NCBI GenBank assembly: GCA_947487765.1 | Contig: CANKXO010000004.1 | Span: 62,001-126,000 of the forward strand | DNA length: 64,000 nt | Source: an uncultured Pseudomonadales bacterium | GTDB taxonomy: Bacteria; Pseudomonadota; Gammaproteobacteria; Pseudomonadales; Cellvibrionaceae | Reading direction: 5' to 3' | Shown: positions 10,289-19,923 of the stretch, one piece after another | Position numbering within the stretch: the stretch's first letter is position 1 | Layout: every line of letters starts with the position of its first letter | The notes under the pieces: model-generated | What the model was told of the DNA's origin: nothing | Databases searched by the model: none | The model's input: the letters and a program-made list of their open reading frames with translations, nothing else | Position numbers and translations under genes: made by a program

Positions 10289-10729
10289 TTACCAACTCCC
10301 AGTATTTTCCATTGATGCCCAAGGCTCTTGTGATGCCAGGGCATCACCCTTCTGTAAAAGCTCTATAGAAATATTATCGGGAGATCGAATAAAAGCCATA
10401 TGGCCATCCCGTGGTGGTCGGTTAATCGTCACGCCTTTTTCCATCAGCGATTGACATACATCGTAAATATTATCCACACGATAGGCTAAATGACCAAAAT
10501 TACGGCCACCATCGTAATCCTCTGTATCCCAGTTATAAGTCAGCTCAACGAGTGGGGCCTTATCATTTTCAGCGCGTTCAACATCTTCTGATGCCGCCAA
10601 AAATACTAAGGTGAATCGCCCTTTATCACTATCATAGCGATTCGTCTCCACAAGTCCTAATTTATTGCAATAGAAATCTAACGATTGTTCAAGATCTTTT
10701 ACTCTCACCATAGTGTGTAAATACTGCAT
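10289..10729 (-). CDS. gloA: Lactoylglutathione lyase (glyoxalase I)
   Basis: Metal-dependent glyoxalase I of the VOC fold, which isomerises the methylglyoxal-glutathione hemithioacetal to S-lactoylglutathione. The 146-residue length is typical of the bacterial type. Motifs in order are LHTMVRVKDLEQSLDFY (metal ligand H5), LVELTYNW, FGHLAYRV (ligand His) and the C-terminal SIELLQ (ligand Glu). It is transcribed away from the propeller gene and is probably monocistronic. Confidence 0.93.
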   Translation of the reverse strand: MQYLHTMVRVKDLEQSLDFYCNKLGLVETNRYDSDKGRFTLVFLAASEDVERAENDKAPLVELTYNWDTEDYDGGRNFGHLAYRVDNIYDVCQSLMEKGVTINRPPRDGHMAFIRSPDNISIELLQKGDALASQEPWASMENTGSW

Positions 10730-11080
10730 TAAGCCATTCCTCTTACCTTACTTAAACAGACAATAAATAAAAACTCGAAGTACCTCTGGCTAATAAATAT
10801 TATTAGCTTGCGGATACCAAGCTTCTCATACTATTCATTATGAAGTCATTTCTTTCTAATACAGAAAAGGATATTGGGACTAGAATTTGTAAAAAATTGC
10901 TATTTGTTTGTTGTTTCTTGCTCAGTTTTGTCTTTATAGAATACCTATAAGTTAACTTAAGGTAATCTGTTTTTGCCTTAGATACATTTGTAAATATCAT
11001 AAAAATAAAACCAGTTTGGCGCGAAAAACAACATATATTTAGGGCATCTAAAAAAATCACACACTACAAGGAGGTTGAAC
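10730..11080. other. Intergenic region between divergent gloA and the propeller gene
   Basis: This 351-base AT-rich gap must hold the promoters of both divergent genes. On the + strand, TTGCCT (10973-10978) and TATCAT (10995-11000) are 16 bases apart, a moderate sigma-70 candidate. An AAGGAGG ribosome site at 11068-11074 precedes the propeller gene. The open frames across this gap on the minus strand have no ribosome site or coding character. Confidence 0.4.
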
Positions 11081-14000
11081 ATGCCATCAACCCTAAAAAA
11101 AACATTAAAGACTAAATCTATCTCTCTTACAGTAGCCGCTGTTGCGGTATTCCTATTTGGCGGTACAGTTAATGCTGCTGATAGTGATAGGGATGGTATT
11201 CCTGACGCTATTGAAGTTGCTAATAGCCTAAATTCTGCTGATGCCGCCGATGGTATATTGGACTTGGATGGTGATGGCTGGAGTAATGTCGATGAATATC
11301 GATTTGGCACATCGATTGGTGATGCACTTAGTAATCCCGTTGCTAACCCTAATGATGATCATCAAAAAGTATTTGCTACTGATGGTAGCATACGCGATGG
11401 ATTTGGAGGCTCCCTGAATAATGGTCTTTCCGTATTTGGCAATACAGCAATCATCTCAGCGGTTAGGGATGATGACAACGGGTCTGATTCAGGCTCAGTT
11501 TATGTGTTTTCCAGAGTCAATGGTATTTGGGTTGAACAGCAAAAGTTAATTGCTAGTGATGGGGCATCGTTTGATAGTTTTGGTGTATCTGTTTCTTTGA
11601 ATGGAGATACGGTTTTAATTGGTGCCGTCAACGACGACGATAACGGTAATGGGTCAGGTTCAGCCTATTTATTTGTTCGCGGTAGTGATGGGGGCTGGCA
11701 GGAACAACAAAAATTGATCGCCAGCGATGGCGCTGAAGGAGACCGCTTTGGTGAGAGTGTCTCGTTAGTAGGTAATACAGCACTCATTGGTGCTTATACG
11801 GATGATGATAATGGCCCAAGTTCGGGTTCCGTTTATGTGTTTTCTCGTGGTAGTGATGGTGTTTGGTTAGAGCAACAAAAATTGACTGCGAGCGATGCCT
11901 CCTCAAATGATCTTTTTGGTGGAAAAGTTACACTGAATGGAGATACTGCTCTTATCGGTGCCATAGGAGATGAGCCTGGCGATATATTAAGAGCAGGTTC
12001 AGCTTATGTATTTGTTCGTGATAGTGGCGGCGTGTGGAGTGAGCAACAAAAACTGATTGCCAGTGATGGCTCGCGAAGAGATATCTTTGGTAATAGTGTC
12101 GCATTACTCGGTGATACGGCACTAATTGGAGCTAATGAAGATAGTTTGGGTGCTGTTTATGTTTTTACGCGTGTAAATGGCAGCTGGTCAGAACAACAAA
12201 AGCTTACAGCCAATGATGCGGGAACCTTTGACAATTTTGGGAACAGCATCGCTATGCTGACTTCTGATATGGCTTTTATCGGGGCCCCTTCCCAAGTAAC
12301 TAATACTCAGAACAGTGGCAATGGCTCCGTTTATGTTTTTACAAGAACTGGCAGTAATTGGGTTCAGCAGCGAAAACTGATTGCCAGCGATGGAGCATAT
12401 CAAGATACGTTTGGATCCAATGTCTTTGTATCCGGTAATTCTCTGTTAATAGGCGCTGGATCAGATGATGATAATGGTGATAATTCAGGTTCTGCTTATT
12501 TTTTTGACCTCTCAAGAGATAATGATTCCGACGGCCTTTCTGATTCAGCGGAACTAGAGAGTAATGGTCCAGTTAGGGTTACAGATTGGGCTTTGGAACC
12601 AGAGATCACTGCAACAGCTAATAACTTGGTCTTTAATGACACAAATCAGTCTGGCATCTATGGGCGTCAAGCTAATTCGGCTACGTTATCGAGTTTAGGA
12701 TTTACATCAGGCTATGAGCTAAGTTGGAGTTTAGGTAGTGACTACTCAGATTATTCTACGGTGATGGGACTGGGTATCACAGAATCAAGTAATCAATTCT
12801 ATGATGTAGACAGAGGTTTTTGGTTAGAGTCTGGGACCTATGGAATTATTGAAGACGGTGTTTTTGGTGAAGTATGGAATAGTTTTACCGATACAACCGT
12901 TTTTGCTATTGAGGTCAATGGTACCCAATTAAGTTATAAAGTGGATGGTATAACGGTTCATACTGTGACTTTAAATAGCACCCCAGATTTCTATATTGAT
13001 TCAGCTTTCTACGGTGACACTACAGCGATATCTAATGTAATGGTAATTCCACTAGGCAGTGGTGGATCAATTATCCTTGATAGTGATAATGATGGTATTA
13101 ATAACCGCTTAGATCTCGATAGTGATAACGATAGTATTCCAGATATTATTGAAATCGGATTAACGGATGCTGATGGTAACTTTATTGTTGATATATTGAG
13201 TGACCAGGGTTCGGTGAGCACTGCTCCAGACAGCGACAGTGATGGTATCCCTAACCACATTGACCTTGAAAGCTTGAATGCCGCTAACGATGGTACAGCC
13301 TATGACATTGATACAGGTCCATTCAGTGCGCTAGATACTAATAGCGATGGTCAAATTAATGGTAGTGATACAGGTGGCGGCATTGATGCCAATAATAATG
13401 GTGTCGATGATTTAATTGAGTCTATAACCGCTCCTGATACGCAAGCACCGGTTGTTACTCCTCCTACCAATATTTCTGTGTCTGCTCTTTTGAGTGATAC
13501 TGTTCCTGCGACTAACGCAGTAATAGCTGCTTTCCTAGCAGGAGCTACAGCCAGTGATAATATCGATGGTAGTGTAGTCGTTAGTAATAATGCGCCGACT
13601 TCATTTCCTGCTGGAATAACAACCGTTACCTTCAGTGCGAGTGATAGCGCAGGCAATACAGGTATCGCGACAGCAAACGTTACAATTGATATTGATATTG
13701 ATATTGATGGTGACGGAATTCCCAATTACAGAGATAGTGATATCGATGGTGATGGAATTCCTAACGCAGTTGAAATTGCCAATGGCTTGAATCAGCTAGA
13801 TAGCGCAGATGGCGCACTAGATCTGGATGGAGATGGTTGGAGTAATGCGGATGAGTACCAATTTGGTACTGCTATTGGTGATGTTACTAGTAACCCTGGA
13901 AACGTTACAGGTCCTACCCAACAAAAAGTCTTTGCCAGTGATGGTGTAGCTGGAGATGAGCTCAGTCACAAAATAGTGATATCAGGCGATATAGCCATGA

Positions 14001-17000
14001 TTGCATCGATAGCAAACGATTCTGCTACAGGTGCTGTCTACGTATTTGAACGCACTGATGGCCAGTGGGTTGAACGTCAAAAACTGGTTGCCCTTGATGG
14101 CGCCTTAGGTGATAACTTTGGTAGCAGTATTGCGTTATCTGGCGACTTAGCCTTGATTGGTGCCCGAGGTGCCGATGCGGTTTATGTCTTTCAGCGCGCT
14201 GGTAGCCGATGGGTACAGGGACAACGGTTCACTGGTAGCTCAAGTCGAGGGTCTTCTGCCTCTGACTTCGGTGCTAGTATCGTTTTAGAGGGTGACACTG
14301 CGATTATTGGTGCGCCGACAGCCTTTGATAACTTCATAGTACAAGCCGGTGCAGCCTATATTTTTCAGCGCGTTGATGGTACTTGGACAGAGCAACAGAG
14401 GTTAACCGCTGGCCCTCTCGGTGGGCAGTTTAATAACTTTGGTGATGGTTTAGCCTTATCCGGTGACATAGCCCTGATTGGTGCTACAGGCTCTTATTCG
14501 GATGACCCAGGTTCTGTTCATTACTTCCAGCGAGTTGACGGTGTATGGACAGAGCAACAAGAGTTTCGAGGCAGTACGAATGCTACCCGAGGGGCTCGAT
14601 TTGGGCGGTCAATCTCAATCTCTGGTAATACTGCATTGATTGGTGCACCAGAGGACCGAGTGGATAGCGTTAGTGTTGCTGGATCAGCGTTTATTTTCAC
14701 GCTCGAAAGTGGAGTTTGGACTGAACAACAGCGCCTACAAGATAGCGTTCCGACCCTATCGGACAACTTTGGTAGTGAAGTGCTATTAACAGGTAATACC
14801 GCGATTGTTACTAACCCTAATGATGATGACAACGGTGTAGACTCAGGCTCTGTTTACATCTACCAGCAACAAACGGGTAGTAATACATGGACACAGCAAC
14901 AAAAACTGCTAGCGAGAGATGGCGCTGCTGCGGATAGCTTTGGGTCCTCCATTGCACTTTCAGGGGCTAACCTGCTAGTCGGTGCTGCGGGTGATGATGA
15001 TGTGCAGTCTGACGCCGGTTCAGCCTATGTCTTAACTATTCCACAGTTGAATGATGCTGATGGCGACGGCTTACAAGATGATAGCGAAATACGCAGAGTC
15101 GAAATCGTTGACTGGGTTAATGCTTCACCTGGTGTAACCTTTAGTGGCAATAGTATTACCGGTTTTGCAGCGGGCAATGATGTATCAACACAAATTAACT
15201 CAGTGCCTTTTTCTACCTATGGTTTTGAAGATAACTATTCAGTGAGTTGGACTGCACCGTACGCATCTCGAATAATCGATCCTGTCATTCAAACTATTGG
15301 TTTAGGCATAGAAGAAACCGATGCCTCTCGTAGTGATGTTGAATATAACTTTTACCACTGGGAACCTGCAGCAAGGATGCAAGTTATATATCCAGGTAGA
15401 ACGAGGTCATTCTTACCGAGAGGCAACCAAAACCCGGTGTCATTTAGGATTGAAGTAGATGGCGGTAGTATGCGCTTTTATACCAATGACACTCTTGAAG
15501 CGACTGCTACTTATGCAGGATCACCAGACTTTTATATAGATTCTTCATTTTTTGCAGGTAGCTATACCAATAGAAATTTTGAAATAAGAGCGCTAAGCGA
15601 TGATCGAGATGGTGATGGAATAGCCAACCGCTTAGACTTGGACTCAGATAATGACTCTATACCGGATGTTATTGAACTCGGTTTAACGGACGCTAATGGT
15701 GACTTTATTGTCGATAGTTATGCTGAAAGAGGTAGTATCGCGATAGCCCCCGATACAGATAGCGATGGTATCCCCGACTTTTTAGATTTGGAATCCAATA
15801 ATGCGCTTAATGATGGGACTAGCTTTGATATTGCAAGCACTCGTTTTGTCGGCTTCGATAGTAATAATGATGGCCAGATAAACAGCAGTGATACAAGTGG
15901 TGGTATCGATGCTAATAATAATGGGGTTGATGACCTAATTGAAACAACAACCCCAGACCCTGATTCGGATGGCGATGGAGTCCCTGATAGCATCGATGCT
16001 TTCCCAAATGACCCAACGGAGTCTGTCGATAGCGACGCTGATGGTGTGGGTGACAATGGTGATGCCTTCCCAACGGACCCAACAGAATCAGCTGATAGTG
16101 ACAGCGATGGTGTAGGTGATAACGCCGATGCATTCCCAACGGACCCGACAGAAACAGTCGATAGTGATGGTGATGGTGTAGGCGATAATGCTGACGCATT
16201 CCCAACAGATCCTACTGAATCAGCTGATACGGATGGCGATGGTATAGGTAATGTTGCAGATGCTGATATCGATGGTGATGGTATTCCCAATGCGGTTGAA
16301 ACAGCGAATGGCTTAGACCCTGCTGCTGCAGATGGAACCCTGGACTTGGATAACGATAGCTGGAGCAACGTGGATGAGTATCGTTTTGGTACTTTAATTA
16401 CCGACCCTAGCAGTAATCCAGCAGCTAACACCAACACGCGACATCAAAAAGTCTTTGCCAGTGATGGTAGAACACTAGATGCATTTGGATACCAAGTCGC
16501 CATATCGGGTGATACGGCTTTGATTGGTGCTTATAGAAATGGTGATCAAGGTGAACTCACAGGTACAGCGTATATATTTGTGAGAAATGCTCAAGGGTTA
16601 TGGGTTGAGCAGCAAGAACTTGTGGCGAGCCAACGTAATGGTGGTGATGTATTTGGAACCAGTCTTGCGTTAGAAGGGAATACTGCTTTGGTTGGAGCTT
16701 CAGGCCTTGGTCAAGGTGCGGTATTTGTCTTTGAGCGTGTAGGAGACGTTTGGACGGAAGAACAAATTCTTGAGGCCAATACCAGTTCGGGGGCCTACAG
16801 ATTTGGTAATAGTGTCTCATTATCTGGTGATACAGTCCTTATTGGTGCGAATGCAAATGATAGTAATGGTGTCGCTACTGGTTCTGTTTTTGTGTTTGAT
16901 CGCACTGGGAATACTTGGACTGAGCAGCAACAACTAGTTGCTAGTGATGGTGAGTTAAGTGATTCCTTTGGTCTTGAAACTTCTATTGATGGCGATACAG

Positions 17001-18487
17001 CCTTGATTAGCTCTTATCAAGATGATGATAGAGCAGAAAACTCAGGTGCTGTTTATGCCTTCATTCGTGAAGCAGGGGTATGGAGTCAGCAACAGAAATT
17101 AACGGCTGCTGATGGCGATTTCTGGGACTTCTTTGGTACGGACGTCTCTATATCTGGTGATACTGCTTTGATAGGTGCTTCTGGGGATAATCAAAGTATT
17201 AACGATGCGGGAGCAGCCTATATTTTCGAGCGAATTGGAGGAGTGTGGACTCAGCAACAGAAACTACAAGCCAATGATCCAAGTGCCAGTGCACGTTTTG
17301 GTGATGCAGTAACATTAGATCAAGGTATTGCTTTGATAGGTGCTTATGCTCAATCGGGTCCATCAGCACCAGGTAGTGCTTATATTTTTGTTGAGGAAAA
17401 TGGCTCATGGCATCAGCAAGAAAAGCTACTGCCTGGTGATGGCTCATATAATGAAGAATTTGGTGGGAGTGTAGCCTTATCTAACGGTACCGTACTTATT
17501 GGTGATCACCGTAATAATGATCTCGGTCTGGCGGCAGGCTCCGCCTATTTCTTCAATATATCGACTACCAGCGACAGTGATTCTGATGGCTTAGCAGATT
17601 CCGCAGAAGCGGGTAGTGGCAGCAGTAGCCCAGTCAATATCACTGGTTGGACTTTGGATCCTGATCTTACGGCAACATCCAATACTTTGGAGTTTAATGC
17701 TAGTAATCAGCCCGATATCTATGGCCGTCAAGCCAACTCTGCATTGCTATCGAGCCTAGGCATTACTTCTGGGTTTGAAGTCAGCTGGAACTTAAGTAGT
17801 ACTTCAGCTGATTATGCTTCCATTATTGGTTTAGGGGTTACTGAAAGCAGTGATCAATTTACCGATGTTGATCGAGGCTTTTGGATAGAGCCAGGTACCT
17901 ATGGCATTATTGAAGATGGTTCTTTTGGTAATGTGTGGGGTAGCCACAGTGAAAGTACAGTCTTTGCTATAGAAGTAGATGGGACACAATTAGACTATAA
18001 AGTTGATGGTGTAACAGTTCATACTGTAGCACTCAGTGCGAGCGCAGACTTTTATATTGACTCGTCTTTCTATGGTGGAGCAACCACCGTGAGCAATGTT
18101 GTAGTGACGCCTTTAGGTGGTAGTGGCGGTATCGTGCCAGACAGCGATGGTGATGGTGTTGATAACCGTCTGGATCTCGACAGTGATAATGACACCATTC
18201 CTGATGTCATCGAAATTGGCTTAACGGATGCCAATGGCGACTTTATGGTTGATACTGTCAGTGAGAGAGGTTCAGTTACATTAGCACCAGATAGTGATGG
18301 TGACGGTATACCCAACCATCTTGACCTGGAAAGCCTAAATGCCGCCAACGATGGTACTGCCTATGATATAGATACGGGTAGCTTCAGCGCTTTAGATACT
18401 AACGGTGATGGTCAGATTAATAGTGATGATATTGGTGGTGGTATTGATGCCAATAGTAATGGTGTTGATGACTTACTGGAACCTTAA
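11081..18487 (+). CDS. Giant secreted triple beta-propeller (FG-GAP) protein with calcium-binding repeats
   Basis: Protein of 2,468 residues starting at ATG 11081, 6 bases after a perfect AAGGAGG. It has a Sec-type signal (hydrophobic core about residues 15-26, ending VNAAD). Three modules follow. Each has a seven-fold FG-GAP-like repeat (pattern FG-S-L-GDTALIGA-DDDNG-GSVYVF-R-W-EQQKL) at about residues 94-477, 946-1321 and 1787-2161. Each then has a roughly 160-residue beta-sandwich-like region (497-661, 1340-1506, 2184-2348) and Asp-rich DxDxDG calcium-type repeats. A HYR-like domain lies at about 787-870 and a TSP3-like tandem at 1628-1715. I see no cysteine anywhere, and no C-terminal anchor, sorting signal or autotransporter barrel. 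It is probably an exported calcium-stabilised adhesin or matrix-type protein. Its ligand and exporter are unknown. Confidence 0.85.
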   Translation: MPSTLKKTLKTKSISLTVAAVAVFLFGGTVNAADSDRDGIPDAIEVANSLNSADAADGILDLDGDGWSNVDEYRFGTSIGDALSNPVANPNDDHQKVFATDGSIRDGFGGSLNNGLSVFGNTAIISAVRDDDNGSDSGSVYVFSRVNGIWVEQQKLIASDGASFDSFGVSVSLNGDTVLIGAVNDDDNGNGSGSAYLFVRGSDGGWQEQQKLIASDGAEGDRFGESVSLVGNTALIGAYTDDDNGPSSGSVYVFSRGSDGVWLEQQKLTASDASSNDLFGGKVTLNGDTALIGAIGDEPGDILRAGSAYVFVRDSGGVWSEQQKLIASDGSRRDIFGNSVALLGDTALIGANEDSLGAVYVFTRVNGSWSEQQKLTANDAGTFDNFGNSIAMLTSDMAFIGAPSQVTNTQNSGNGSVYVFTRTGSNWVQQRKLIASDGAYQDTFGSNVFVSGNSLLIGAGSDDDNGDNSGSAYFFDLSRDNDSDGLSDSAELESNGPVRVTDWALEPEITATANNLVFNDTNQSGIYGRQANSATLSSLGFTSGYELSWSLGSDYSDYSTVMGLGITESSNQFYDVDRGFWLESGTYGIIEDGVFGEVWNSFTDTTVFAIEVNGTQLSYKVDGITVHTVTLNSTPDFYIDSAFYGDTTAISNVMVIPLGSGGSIILDSDNDGINNRLDLDSDNDSIPDIIEIGLTDADGNFIVDILSDQGSVSTAPDSDSDGIPNHIDLESLNAANDGTAYDIDTGPFSALDTNSDGQINGSDTGGGIDANNNGVDDLIESITAPDTQAPVVTPPTNISVSALLSDTVPATNAVIAAFLAGATASDNIDGSVVVSNNAPTSFPAGITTVTFSASDSAGNTGIATANVTIDIDIDIDGDGIPNYRDSDIDGDGIPNAVEIANGLNQLDSADGALDLDGDGWSNADEYQFGTAIGDVTSNPGNVTGPTQQKVFASDGVAGDELSHKIVISGDIAMIASIANDSATGAVYVFERTDGQWVERQKLVALDGALGDNFGSSIALSGDLALIGARGADAVYVFQRAGSRWVQGQRFTGSSSRGSSASDFGASIVLEGDTAIIGAPTAFDNFIVQAGAAYIFQRVDGTWTEQQRLTAGPLGGQFNNFGDGLALSGDIALIGATGSYSDDPGSVHYFQRVDGVWTEQQEFRGSTNATRGARFGRSISISGNTALIGAPEDRVDSVSVAGSAFIFTLESGVWTEQQRLQDSVPTLSDNFGSEVLLTGNTAIVTNPNDDDNGVDSGSVYIYQQQTGSNTWTQQQKLLARDGAAADSFGSSIALSGANLLVGAAGDDDVQSDAGSAYVLTIPQLNDADGDGLQDDSEIRRVEIVDWVNASPGVTFSGNSITGFAAGNDVSTQINSVPFSTYGFEDNYSVSWTAPYASRIIDPVIQTIGLGIEETDASRSDVEYNFYHWEPAARMQVIYPGRTRSFLPRGNQNPVSFRIEVDGGSMRFYTNDTLEATATYAGSPDFYIDSSFFAGSYTNRNFEIRALSDDRDGDGIANRLDLDSDNDSIPDVIELGLTDANGDFIVDSYAERGSIAIAPDTDSDGIPDFLDLESNNALNDGTSFDIASTRFVGFDSNNDGQINSSDTSGGIDANNNGVDDLIETTTPDPDSDGDGVPDSIDAFPNDPTESVDSDADGVGDNGDAFPTDPTESADSDSDGVGDNADAFPTDPTETVDSDGDGVGDNADAFPTDPTESADTDGDGIGNVADADIDGDGIPNAVETANGLDPAAADGTLDLDNDSWSNVDEYRFGTLITDPSSNPAANTNTRHQKVFASDGRTLDAFGYQVAISGDTALIGAYRNGDQGELTGTAYIFVRNAQGLWVEQQELVASQRNGGDVFGTSLALEGNTALVGASGLGQGAVFVFERVGDVWTEEQILEANTSSGAYRFGNSVSLSGDTVLIGANANDSNGVATGSVFVFDRTGNTWTEQQQLVASDGELSDSFGLETSIDGDTALISSYQDDDRAENSGAVYAFIREAGVWSQQQKLTAADGDFWDFFGTDVSISGDTALIGASGDNQSINDAGAAYIFERIGGVWTQQQKLQANDPSASARFGDAVTLDQGIALIGAYAQSGPSAPGSAYIFVEENGSWHQQEKLLPGDGSYNEEFGGSVALSNGTVLIGDHRNNDLGLAAGSAYFFNISTTSDSDSDGLADSAEAGSGSSSPVNITGWTLDPDLTATSNTLEFNASNQPDIYGRQANSALLSSLGITSGFEVSWNLSSTSADYASIIGLGVTESSDQFTDVDRGFWIEPGTYGIIEDGSFGNVWGSHSESTVFAIEVDGTQLDYKVDGVTVHTVALSASADFYIDSSFYGGATTVSNVVVTPLGGSGGIVPDSDGDGVDNRLDLDSDNDTIPDVIEIGLTDANGDFMVDTVSERGSVTLAPDSDGDGIPNHLDLESLNAANDGTAYDIDTGSFSALDTNGDGQINSDDIGGGIDANSNGVDDLLEP
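15962..16225 (+). repeat. Four tandem 66-base repeats coding for TSP3-like calcium-binding units
   Basis: Four consecutive 22-codon units (15962-16027, 16028-16093, 16094-16159, 16160-16225) each encode DSDxDGVxDxxDAFPxDPTE plus two residues. They lie between the second and third modules of the giant protein. The copies differ mostly at synonymous positions, so they are not a very recent expansion, but the in-frame 66-base period would allow copy-number change without frameshift. Confidence 0.85.
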
Positions 18488-18507
18488 CAGTTAGCCATTG
18501 CATTATA

Positions 18508-18541
18508 TAAACCCCCCAGCTTCGACTGGGGGTTTTTGTTT
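18508..18541 (+). terminator. Rho-independent terminator of the propeller gene
   Basis: CCCCCAG and CTGGGGG pair around a CTTCGA loop and are flanked by A-rich and T-rich arms; the T run (GGGTTTTTGTTTTT) follows. It lies about 20 bases after the stop at 18487 and closes a single-gene transcript. Confidence 0.85.
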
Positions 18542-18561
18542 TTAATATTTAGATTTTTCAG

Positions 18562-19050
18562 TTAAAGAAATACCTTCTTGGGGTAATCAAAATAATCCAT
18601 AGAGCAACAGCTAGCGTTGATCTTACTCCAATGCTCTATATCGCAATGGATGGCCACCATGCCTGATGTTGGTATGTTATCTATCGGCTGACTAATTAGC
18701 TGATTGGCTGCATCTGTTATAGCAGGGTTGTGACCAACAAGCGCTACGCTGTTATATTGGTTTGGTAAATTGTAAATTTGGTCCATTAAAGCCCTGCTGG
18801 AAAAAGTATACAGGGAAGGTTCTGCTAGTAACGGTATTTCCAGTGCATCTGCGATAGGCTGTGCAATACCTTTAGCGCGAACAGCTGTGCTGCTGATAAC
18901 AATATCTAGCGATTTATTACGCTTCAGTAATCTTTGCGCCATCACAGGGGCATTCTTTAAGCCTCGTTTATTGAGTGGCCGATCATGGTCATGTAATCCA
19001 GAAACATCCCAACTGGACTTTGAATGGCGAATGAGTAATAAATATCGCAT
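18562..19050 (-). CDS. sixA: Phosphohistidine phosphatase SixA
   Basis: Small histidine phosphatase, 162 residues, of the branch that removes phosphate from phosphohistidine in phosphotransfer proteins. The RHG-type motif is RHSKSSW near the N-terminus (R8-H9), followed by DHDRPLNKRG, both typical of SixA. The second histidine region is LVGHNPAI. The protein is the expected length and has no signal peptide. It stands alone; its phosphorelay partner is not in the window. Confidence 0.88.
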   Translation of the reverse strand: MRYLLLIRHSKSSWDVSGLHDHDRPLNKRGLKNAPVMAQRLLKRNKSLDIVISSTAVRAKGIAQPIADALEIPLLAEPSLYTFSSRALMDQIYNLPNQYNSVALVGHNPAITDAANQLISQPIDNIPTSGMVAIHCDIEHWSKINASCCSMDYFDYPKKVFL

Positions 19051-19238
19051 TAGGTAAACTTTCCCATTCTTAATTCGGTAAAACCTGCACTACTTCCCAT
19101 AACGTTTTTTTCAACCTCGTTGCTTATGGATGTTGGTAGACAGCTTGTTTATATAGCGATATTATCGGACGAAATCGCTCAAGCTGTCGAGTGATGCGTT
19201 TCCATAGAGACTACTACAATACTAGAAGGAGTTAACGG

Positions 19239-19826
19239 ATGTTCGCCATGATGTCAGAAAAACTAAGTATCCATATAAAACAATTATTGTTAGCACTCGC
19301 TATCATTGCAGTGCCTGTATTTACAAATGCAGCTGATATTCAGCCTAAATTGATTGAACCGCAAGAAGGTAATGAGTATTACACTCGCTATAATTTTAAA
19401 TATGAAAAAGGCCGCCATGTAACAACGAACTATTGGCGTGGTGAGCTTATTCCTATCAATACAAAAGTAACTCTTGTTTCGATGAGTAAGAAAAGAATGG
19501 TGCTGGATGTTGACGGAGTAGAAATTAAATTTGTAAATGCTAAAAAACACACAAAACGAGGAATGGAAGCGATAGCTTCTGAGTTGTTATCACCTAAGAA
19601 AATCCCACTTAACCAATTGTCATCAGAGTTACGTTCAGATATTGAAGAAGGAATTTTGCGTTTGGGTATGACCAAAGAACAAGTGTTAATGACACGCGGC
19701 TATCCACCACGCCATAAAACACCTTCTACTAAAGCTAATCTTTGGGTCTATTGGAGCAGTAAATTTGTTCAGCGATCACTCGCTTTTAGAAAAGGTAAAT
19801 TAGCTAAAGGTCGTGGCCTTTATTAA
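19239..19826 (+). CDS. Exported protein of unknown function with a BamE/SmpA-like C-terminal segment
   Basis: I do not recognise the full protein (195 residues). AAGGAG (19226-19231) lies 7 bases before the ATG. The N-terminus has a signal-peptide core (LLLALAIIAVPVF) ending FTNAAD, so it is probably periplasmic. The middle is beta-rich and basic. The C-terminal part (LGMTKEQV, then RGYPP, then LWVYW) resembles the repeat seen in SmpA/OmlA/BamE-type proteins, but no lipobox cysteine is present. It is flanked by 188 bases upstream and an inverted repeat downstream, so it is probably monocistronic. Confidence 0.7.
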   Translation: MFAMMSEKLSIHIKQLLLALAIIAVPVFTNAADIQPKLIEPQEGNEYYTRYNFKYEKGRHVTTNYWRGELIPINTKVTLVSMSKKRMVLDVDGVEIKFVNAKKHTKRGMEAIASELLSPKKIPLNQLSSELRSDIEEGILRLGMTKEQVLMTRGYPPRHKTPSTKANLWVYWSSKFVQRSLAFRKGKLAKGRGLY

Positions 19827-19835
19827 GTAAAATAG

Positions 19836-19883
19836 CTTAACCCCCTTTAACTTTATTATCATTTAGGGTATGTGGGGGTTAAG
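19836..19883. repeat. Perfect 10-base inverted repeat, possible terminator
   Basis: CTTAACCCCC (19836-19845) and GGGGGTTAAG (19874-19883) are exact complements separated by 28 bases. No strong T run follows on the + strand. It lies between convergent genes, so it may help termination, but the long loop makes that uncertain. Confidence 0.45.
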
Positions 19884-19923
19884 TCAGTTATTAATTTTGG
19901 TGTTGCTTAAAAAATATAACGGG

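Noticed and set aside
10803-11060. Minus-strand open frames in the gap before the giant gene
   Set aside because: The sequence is an AT-rich promoter region; the frames lack ribosome sites and overlap the AAGGAGG of the real gene.
15718-16437. A 239-codon open frame on the minus strand inside the giant gene
   Set aside because: It is the complement of Asp-rich repeats (GAT/GAC read backwards as ATC/GTC), giving a low-complexity Ser/Leu/Pro product. It is an artefact of repeat composition.
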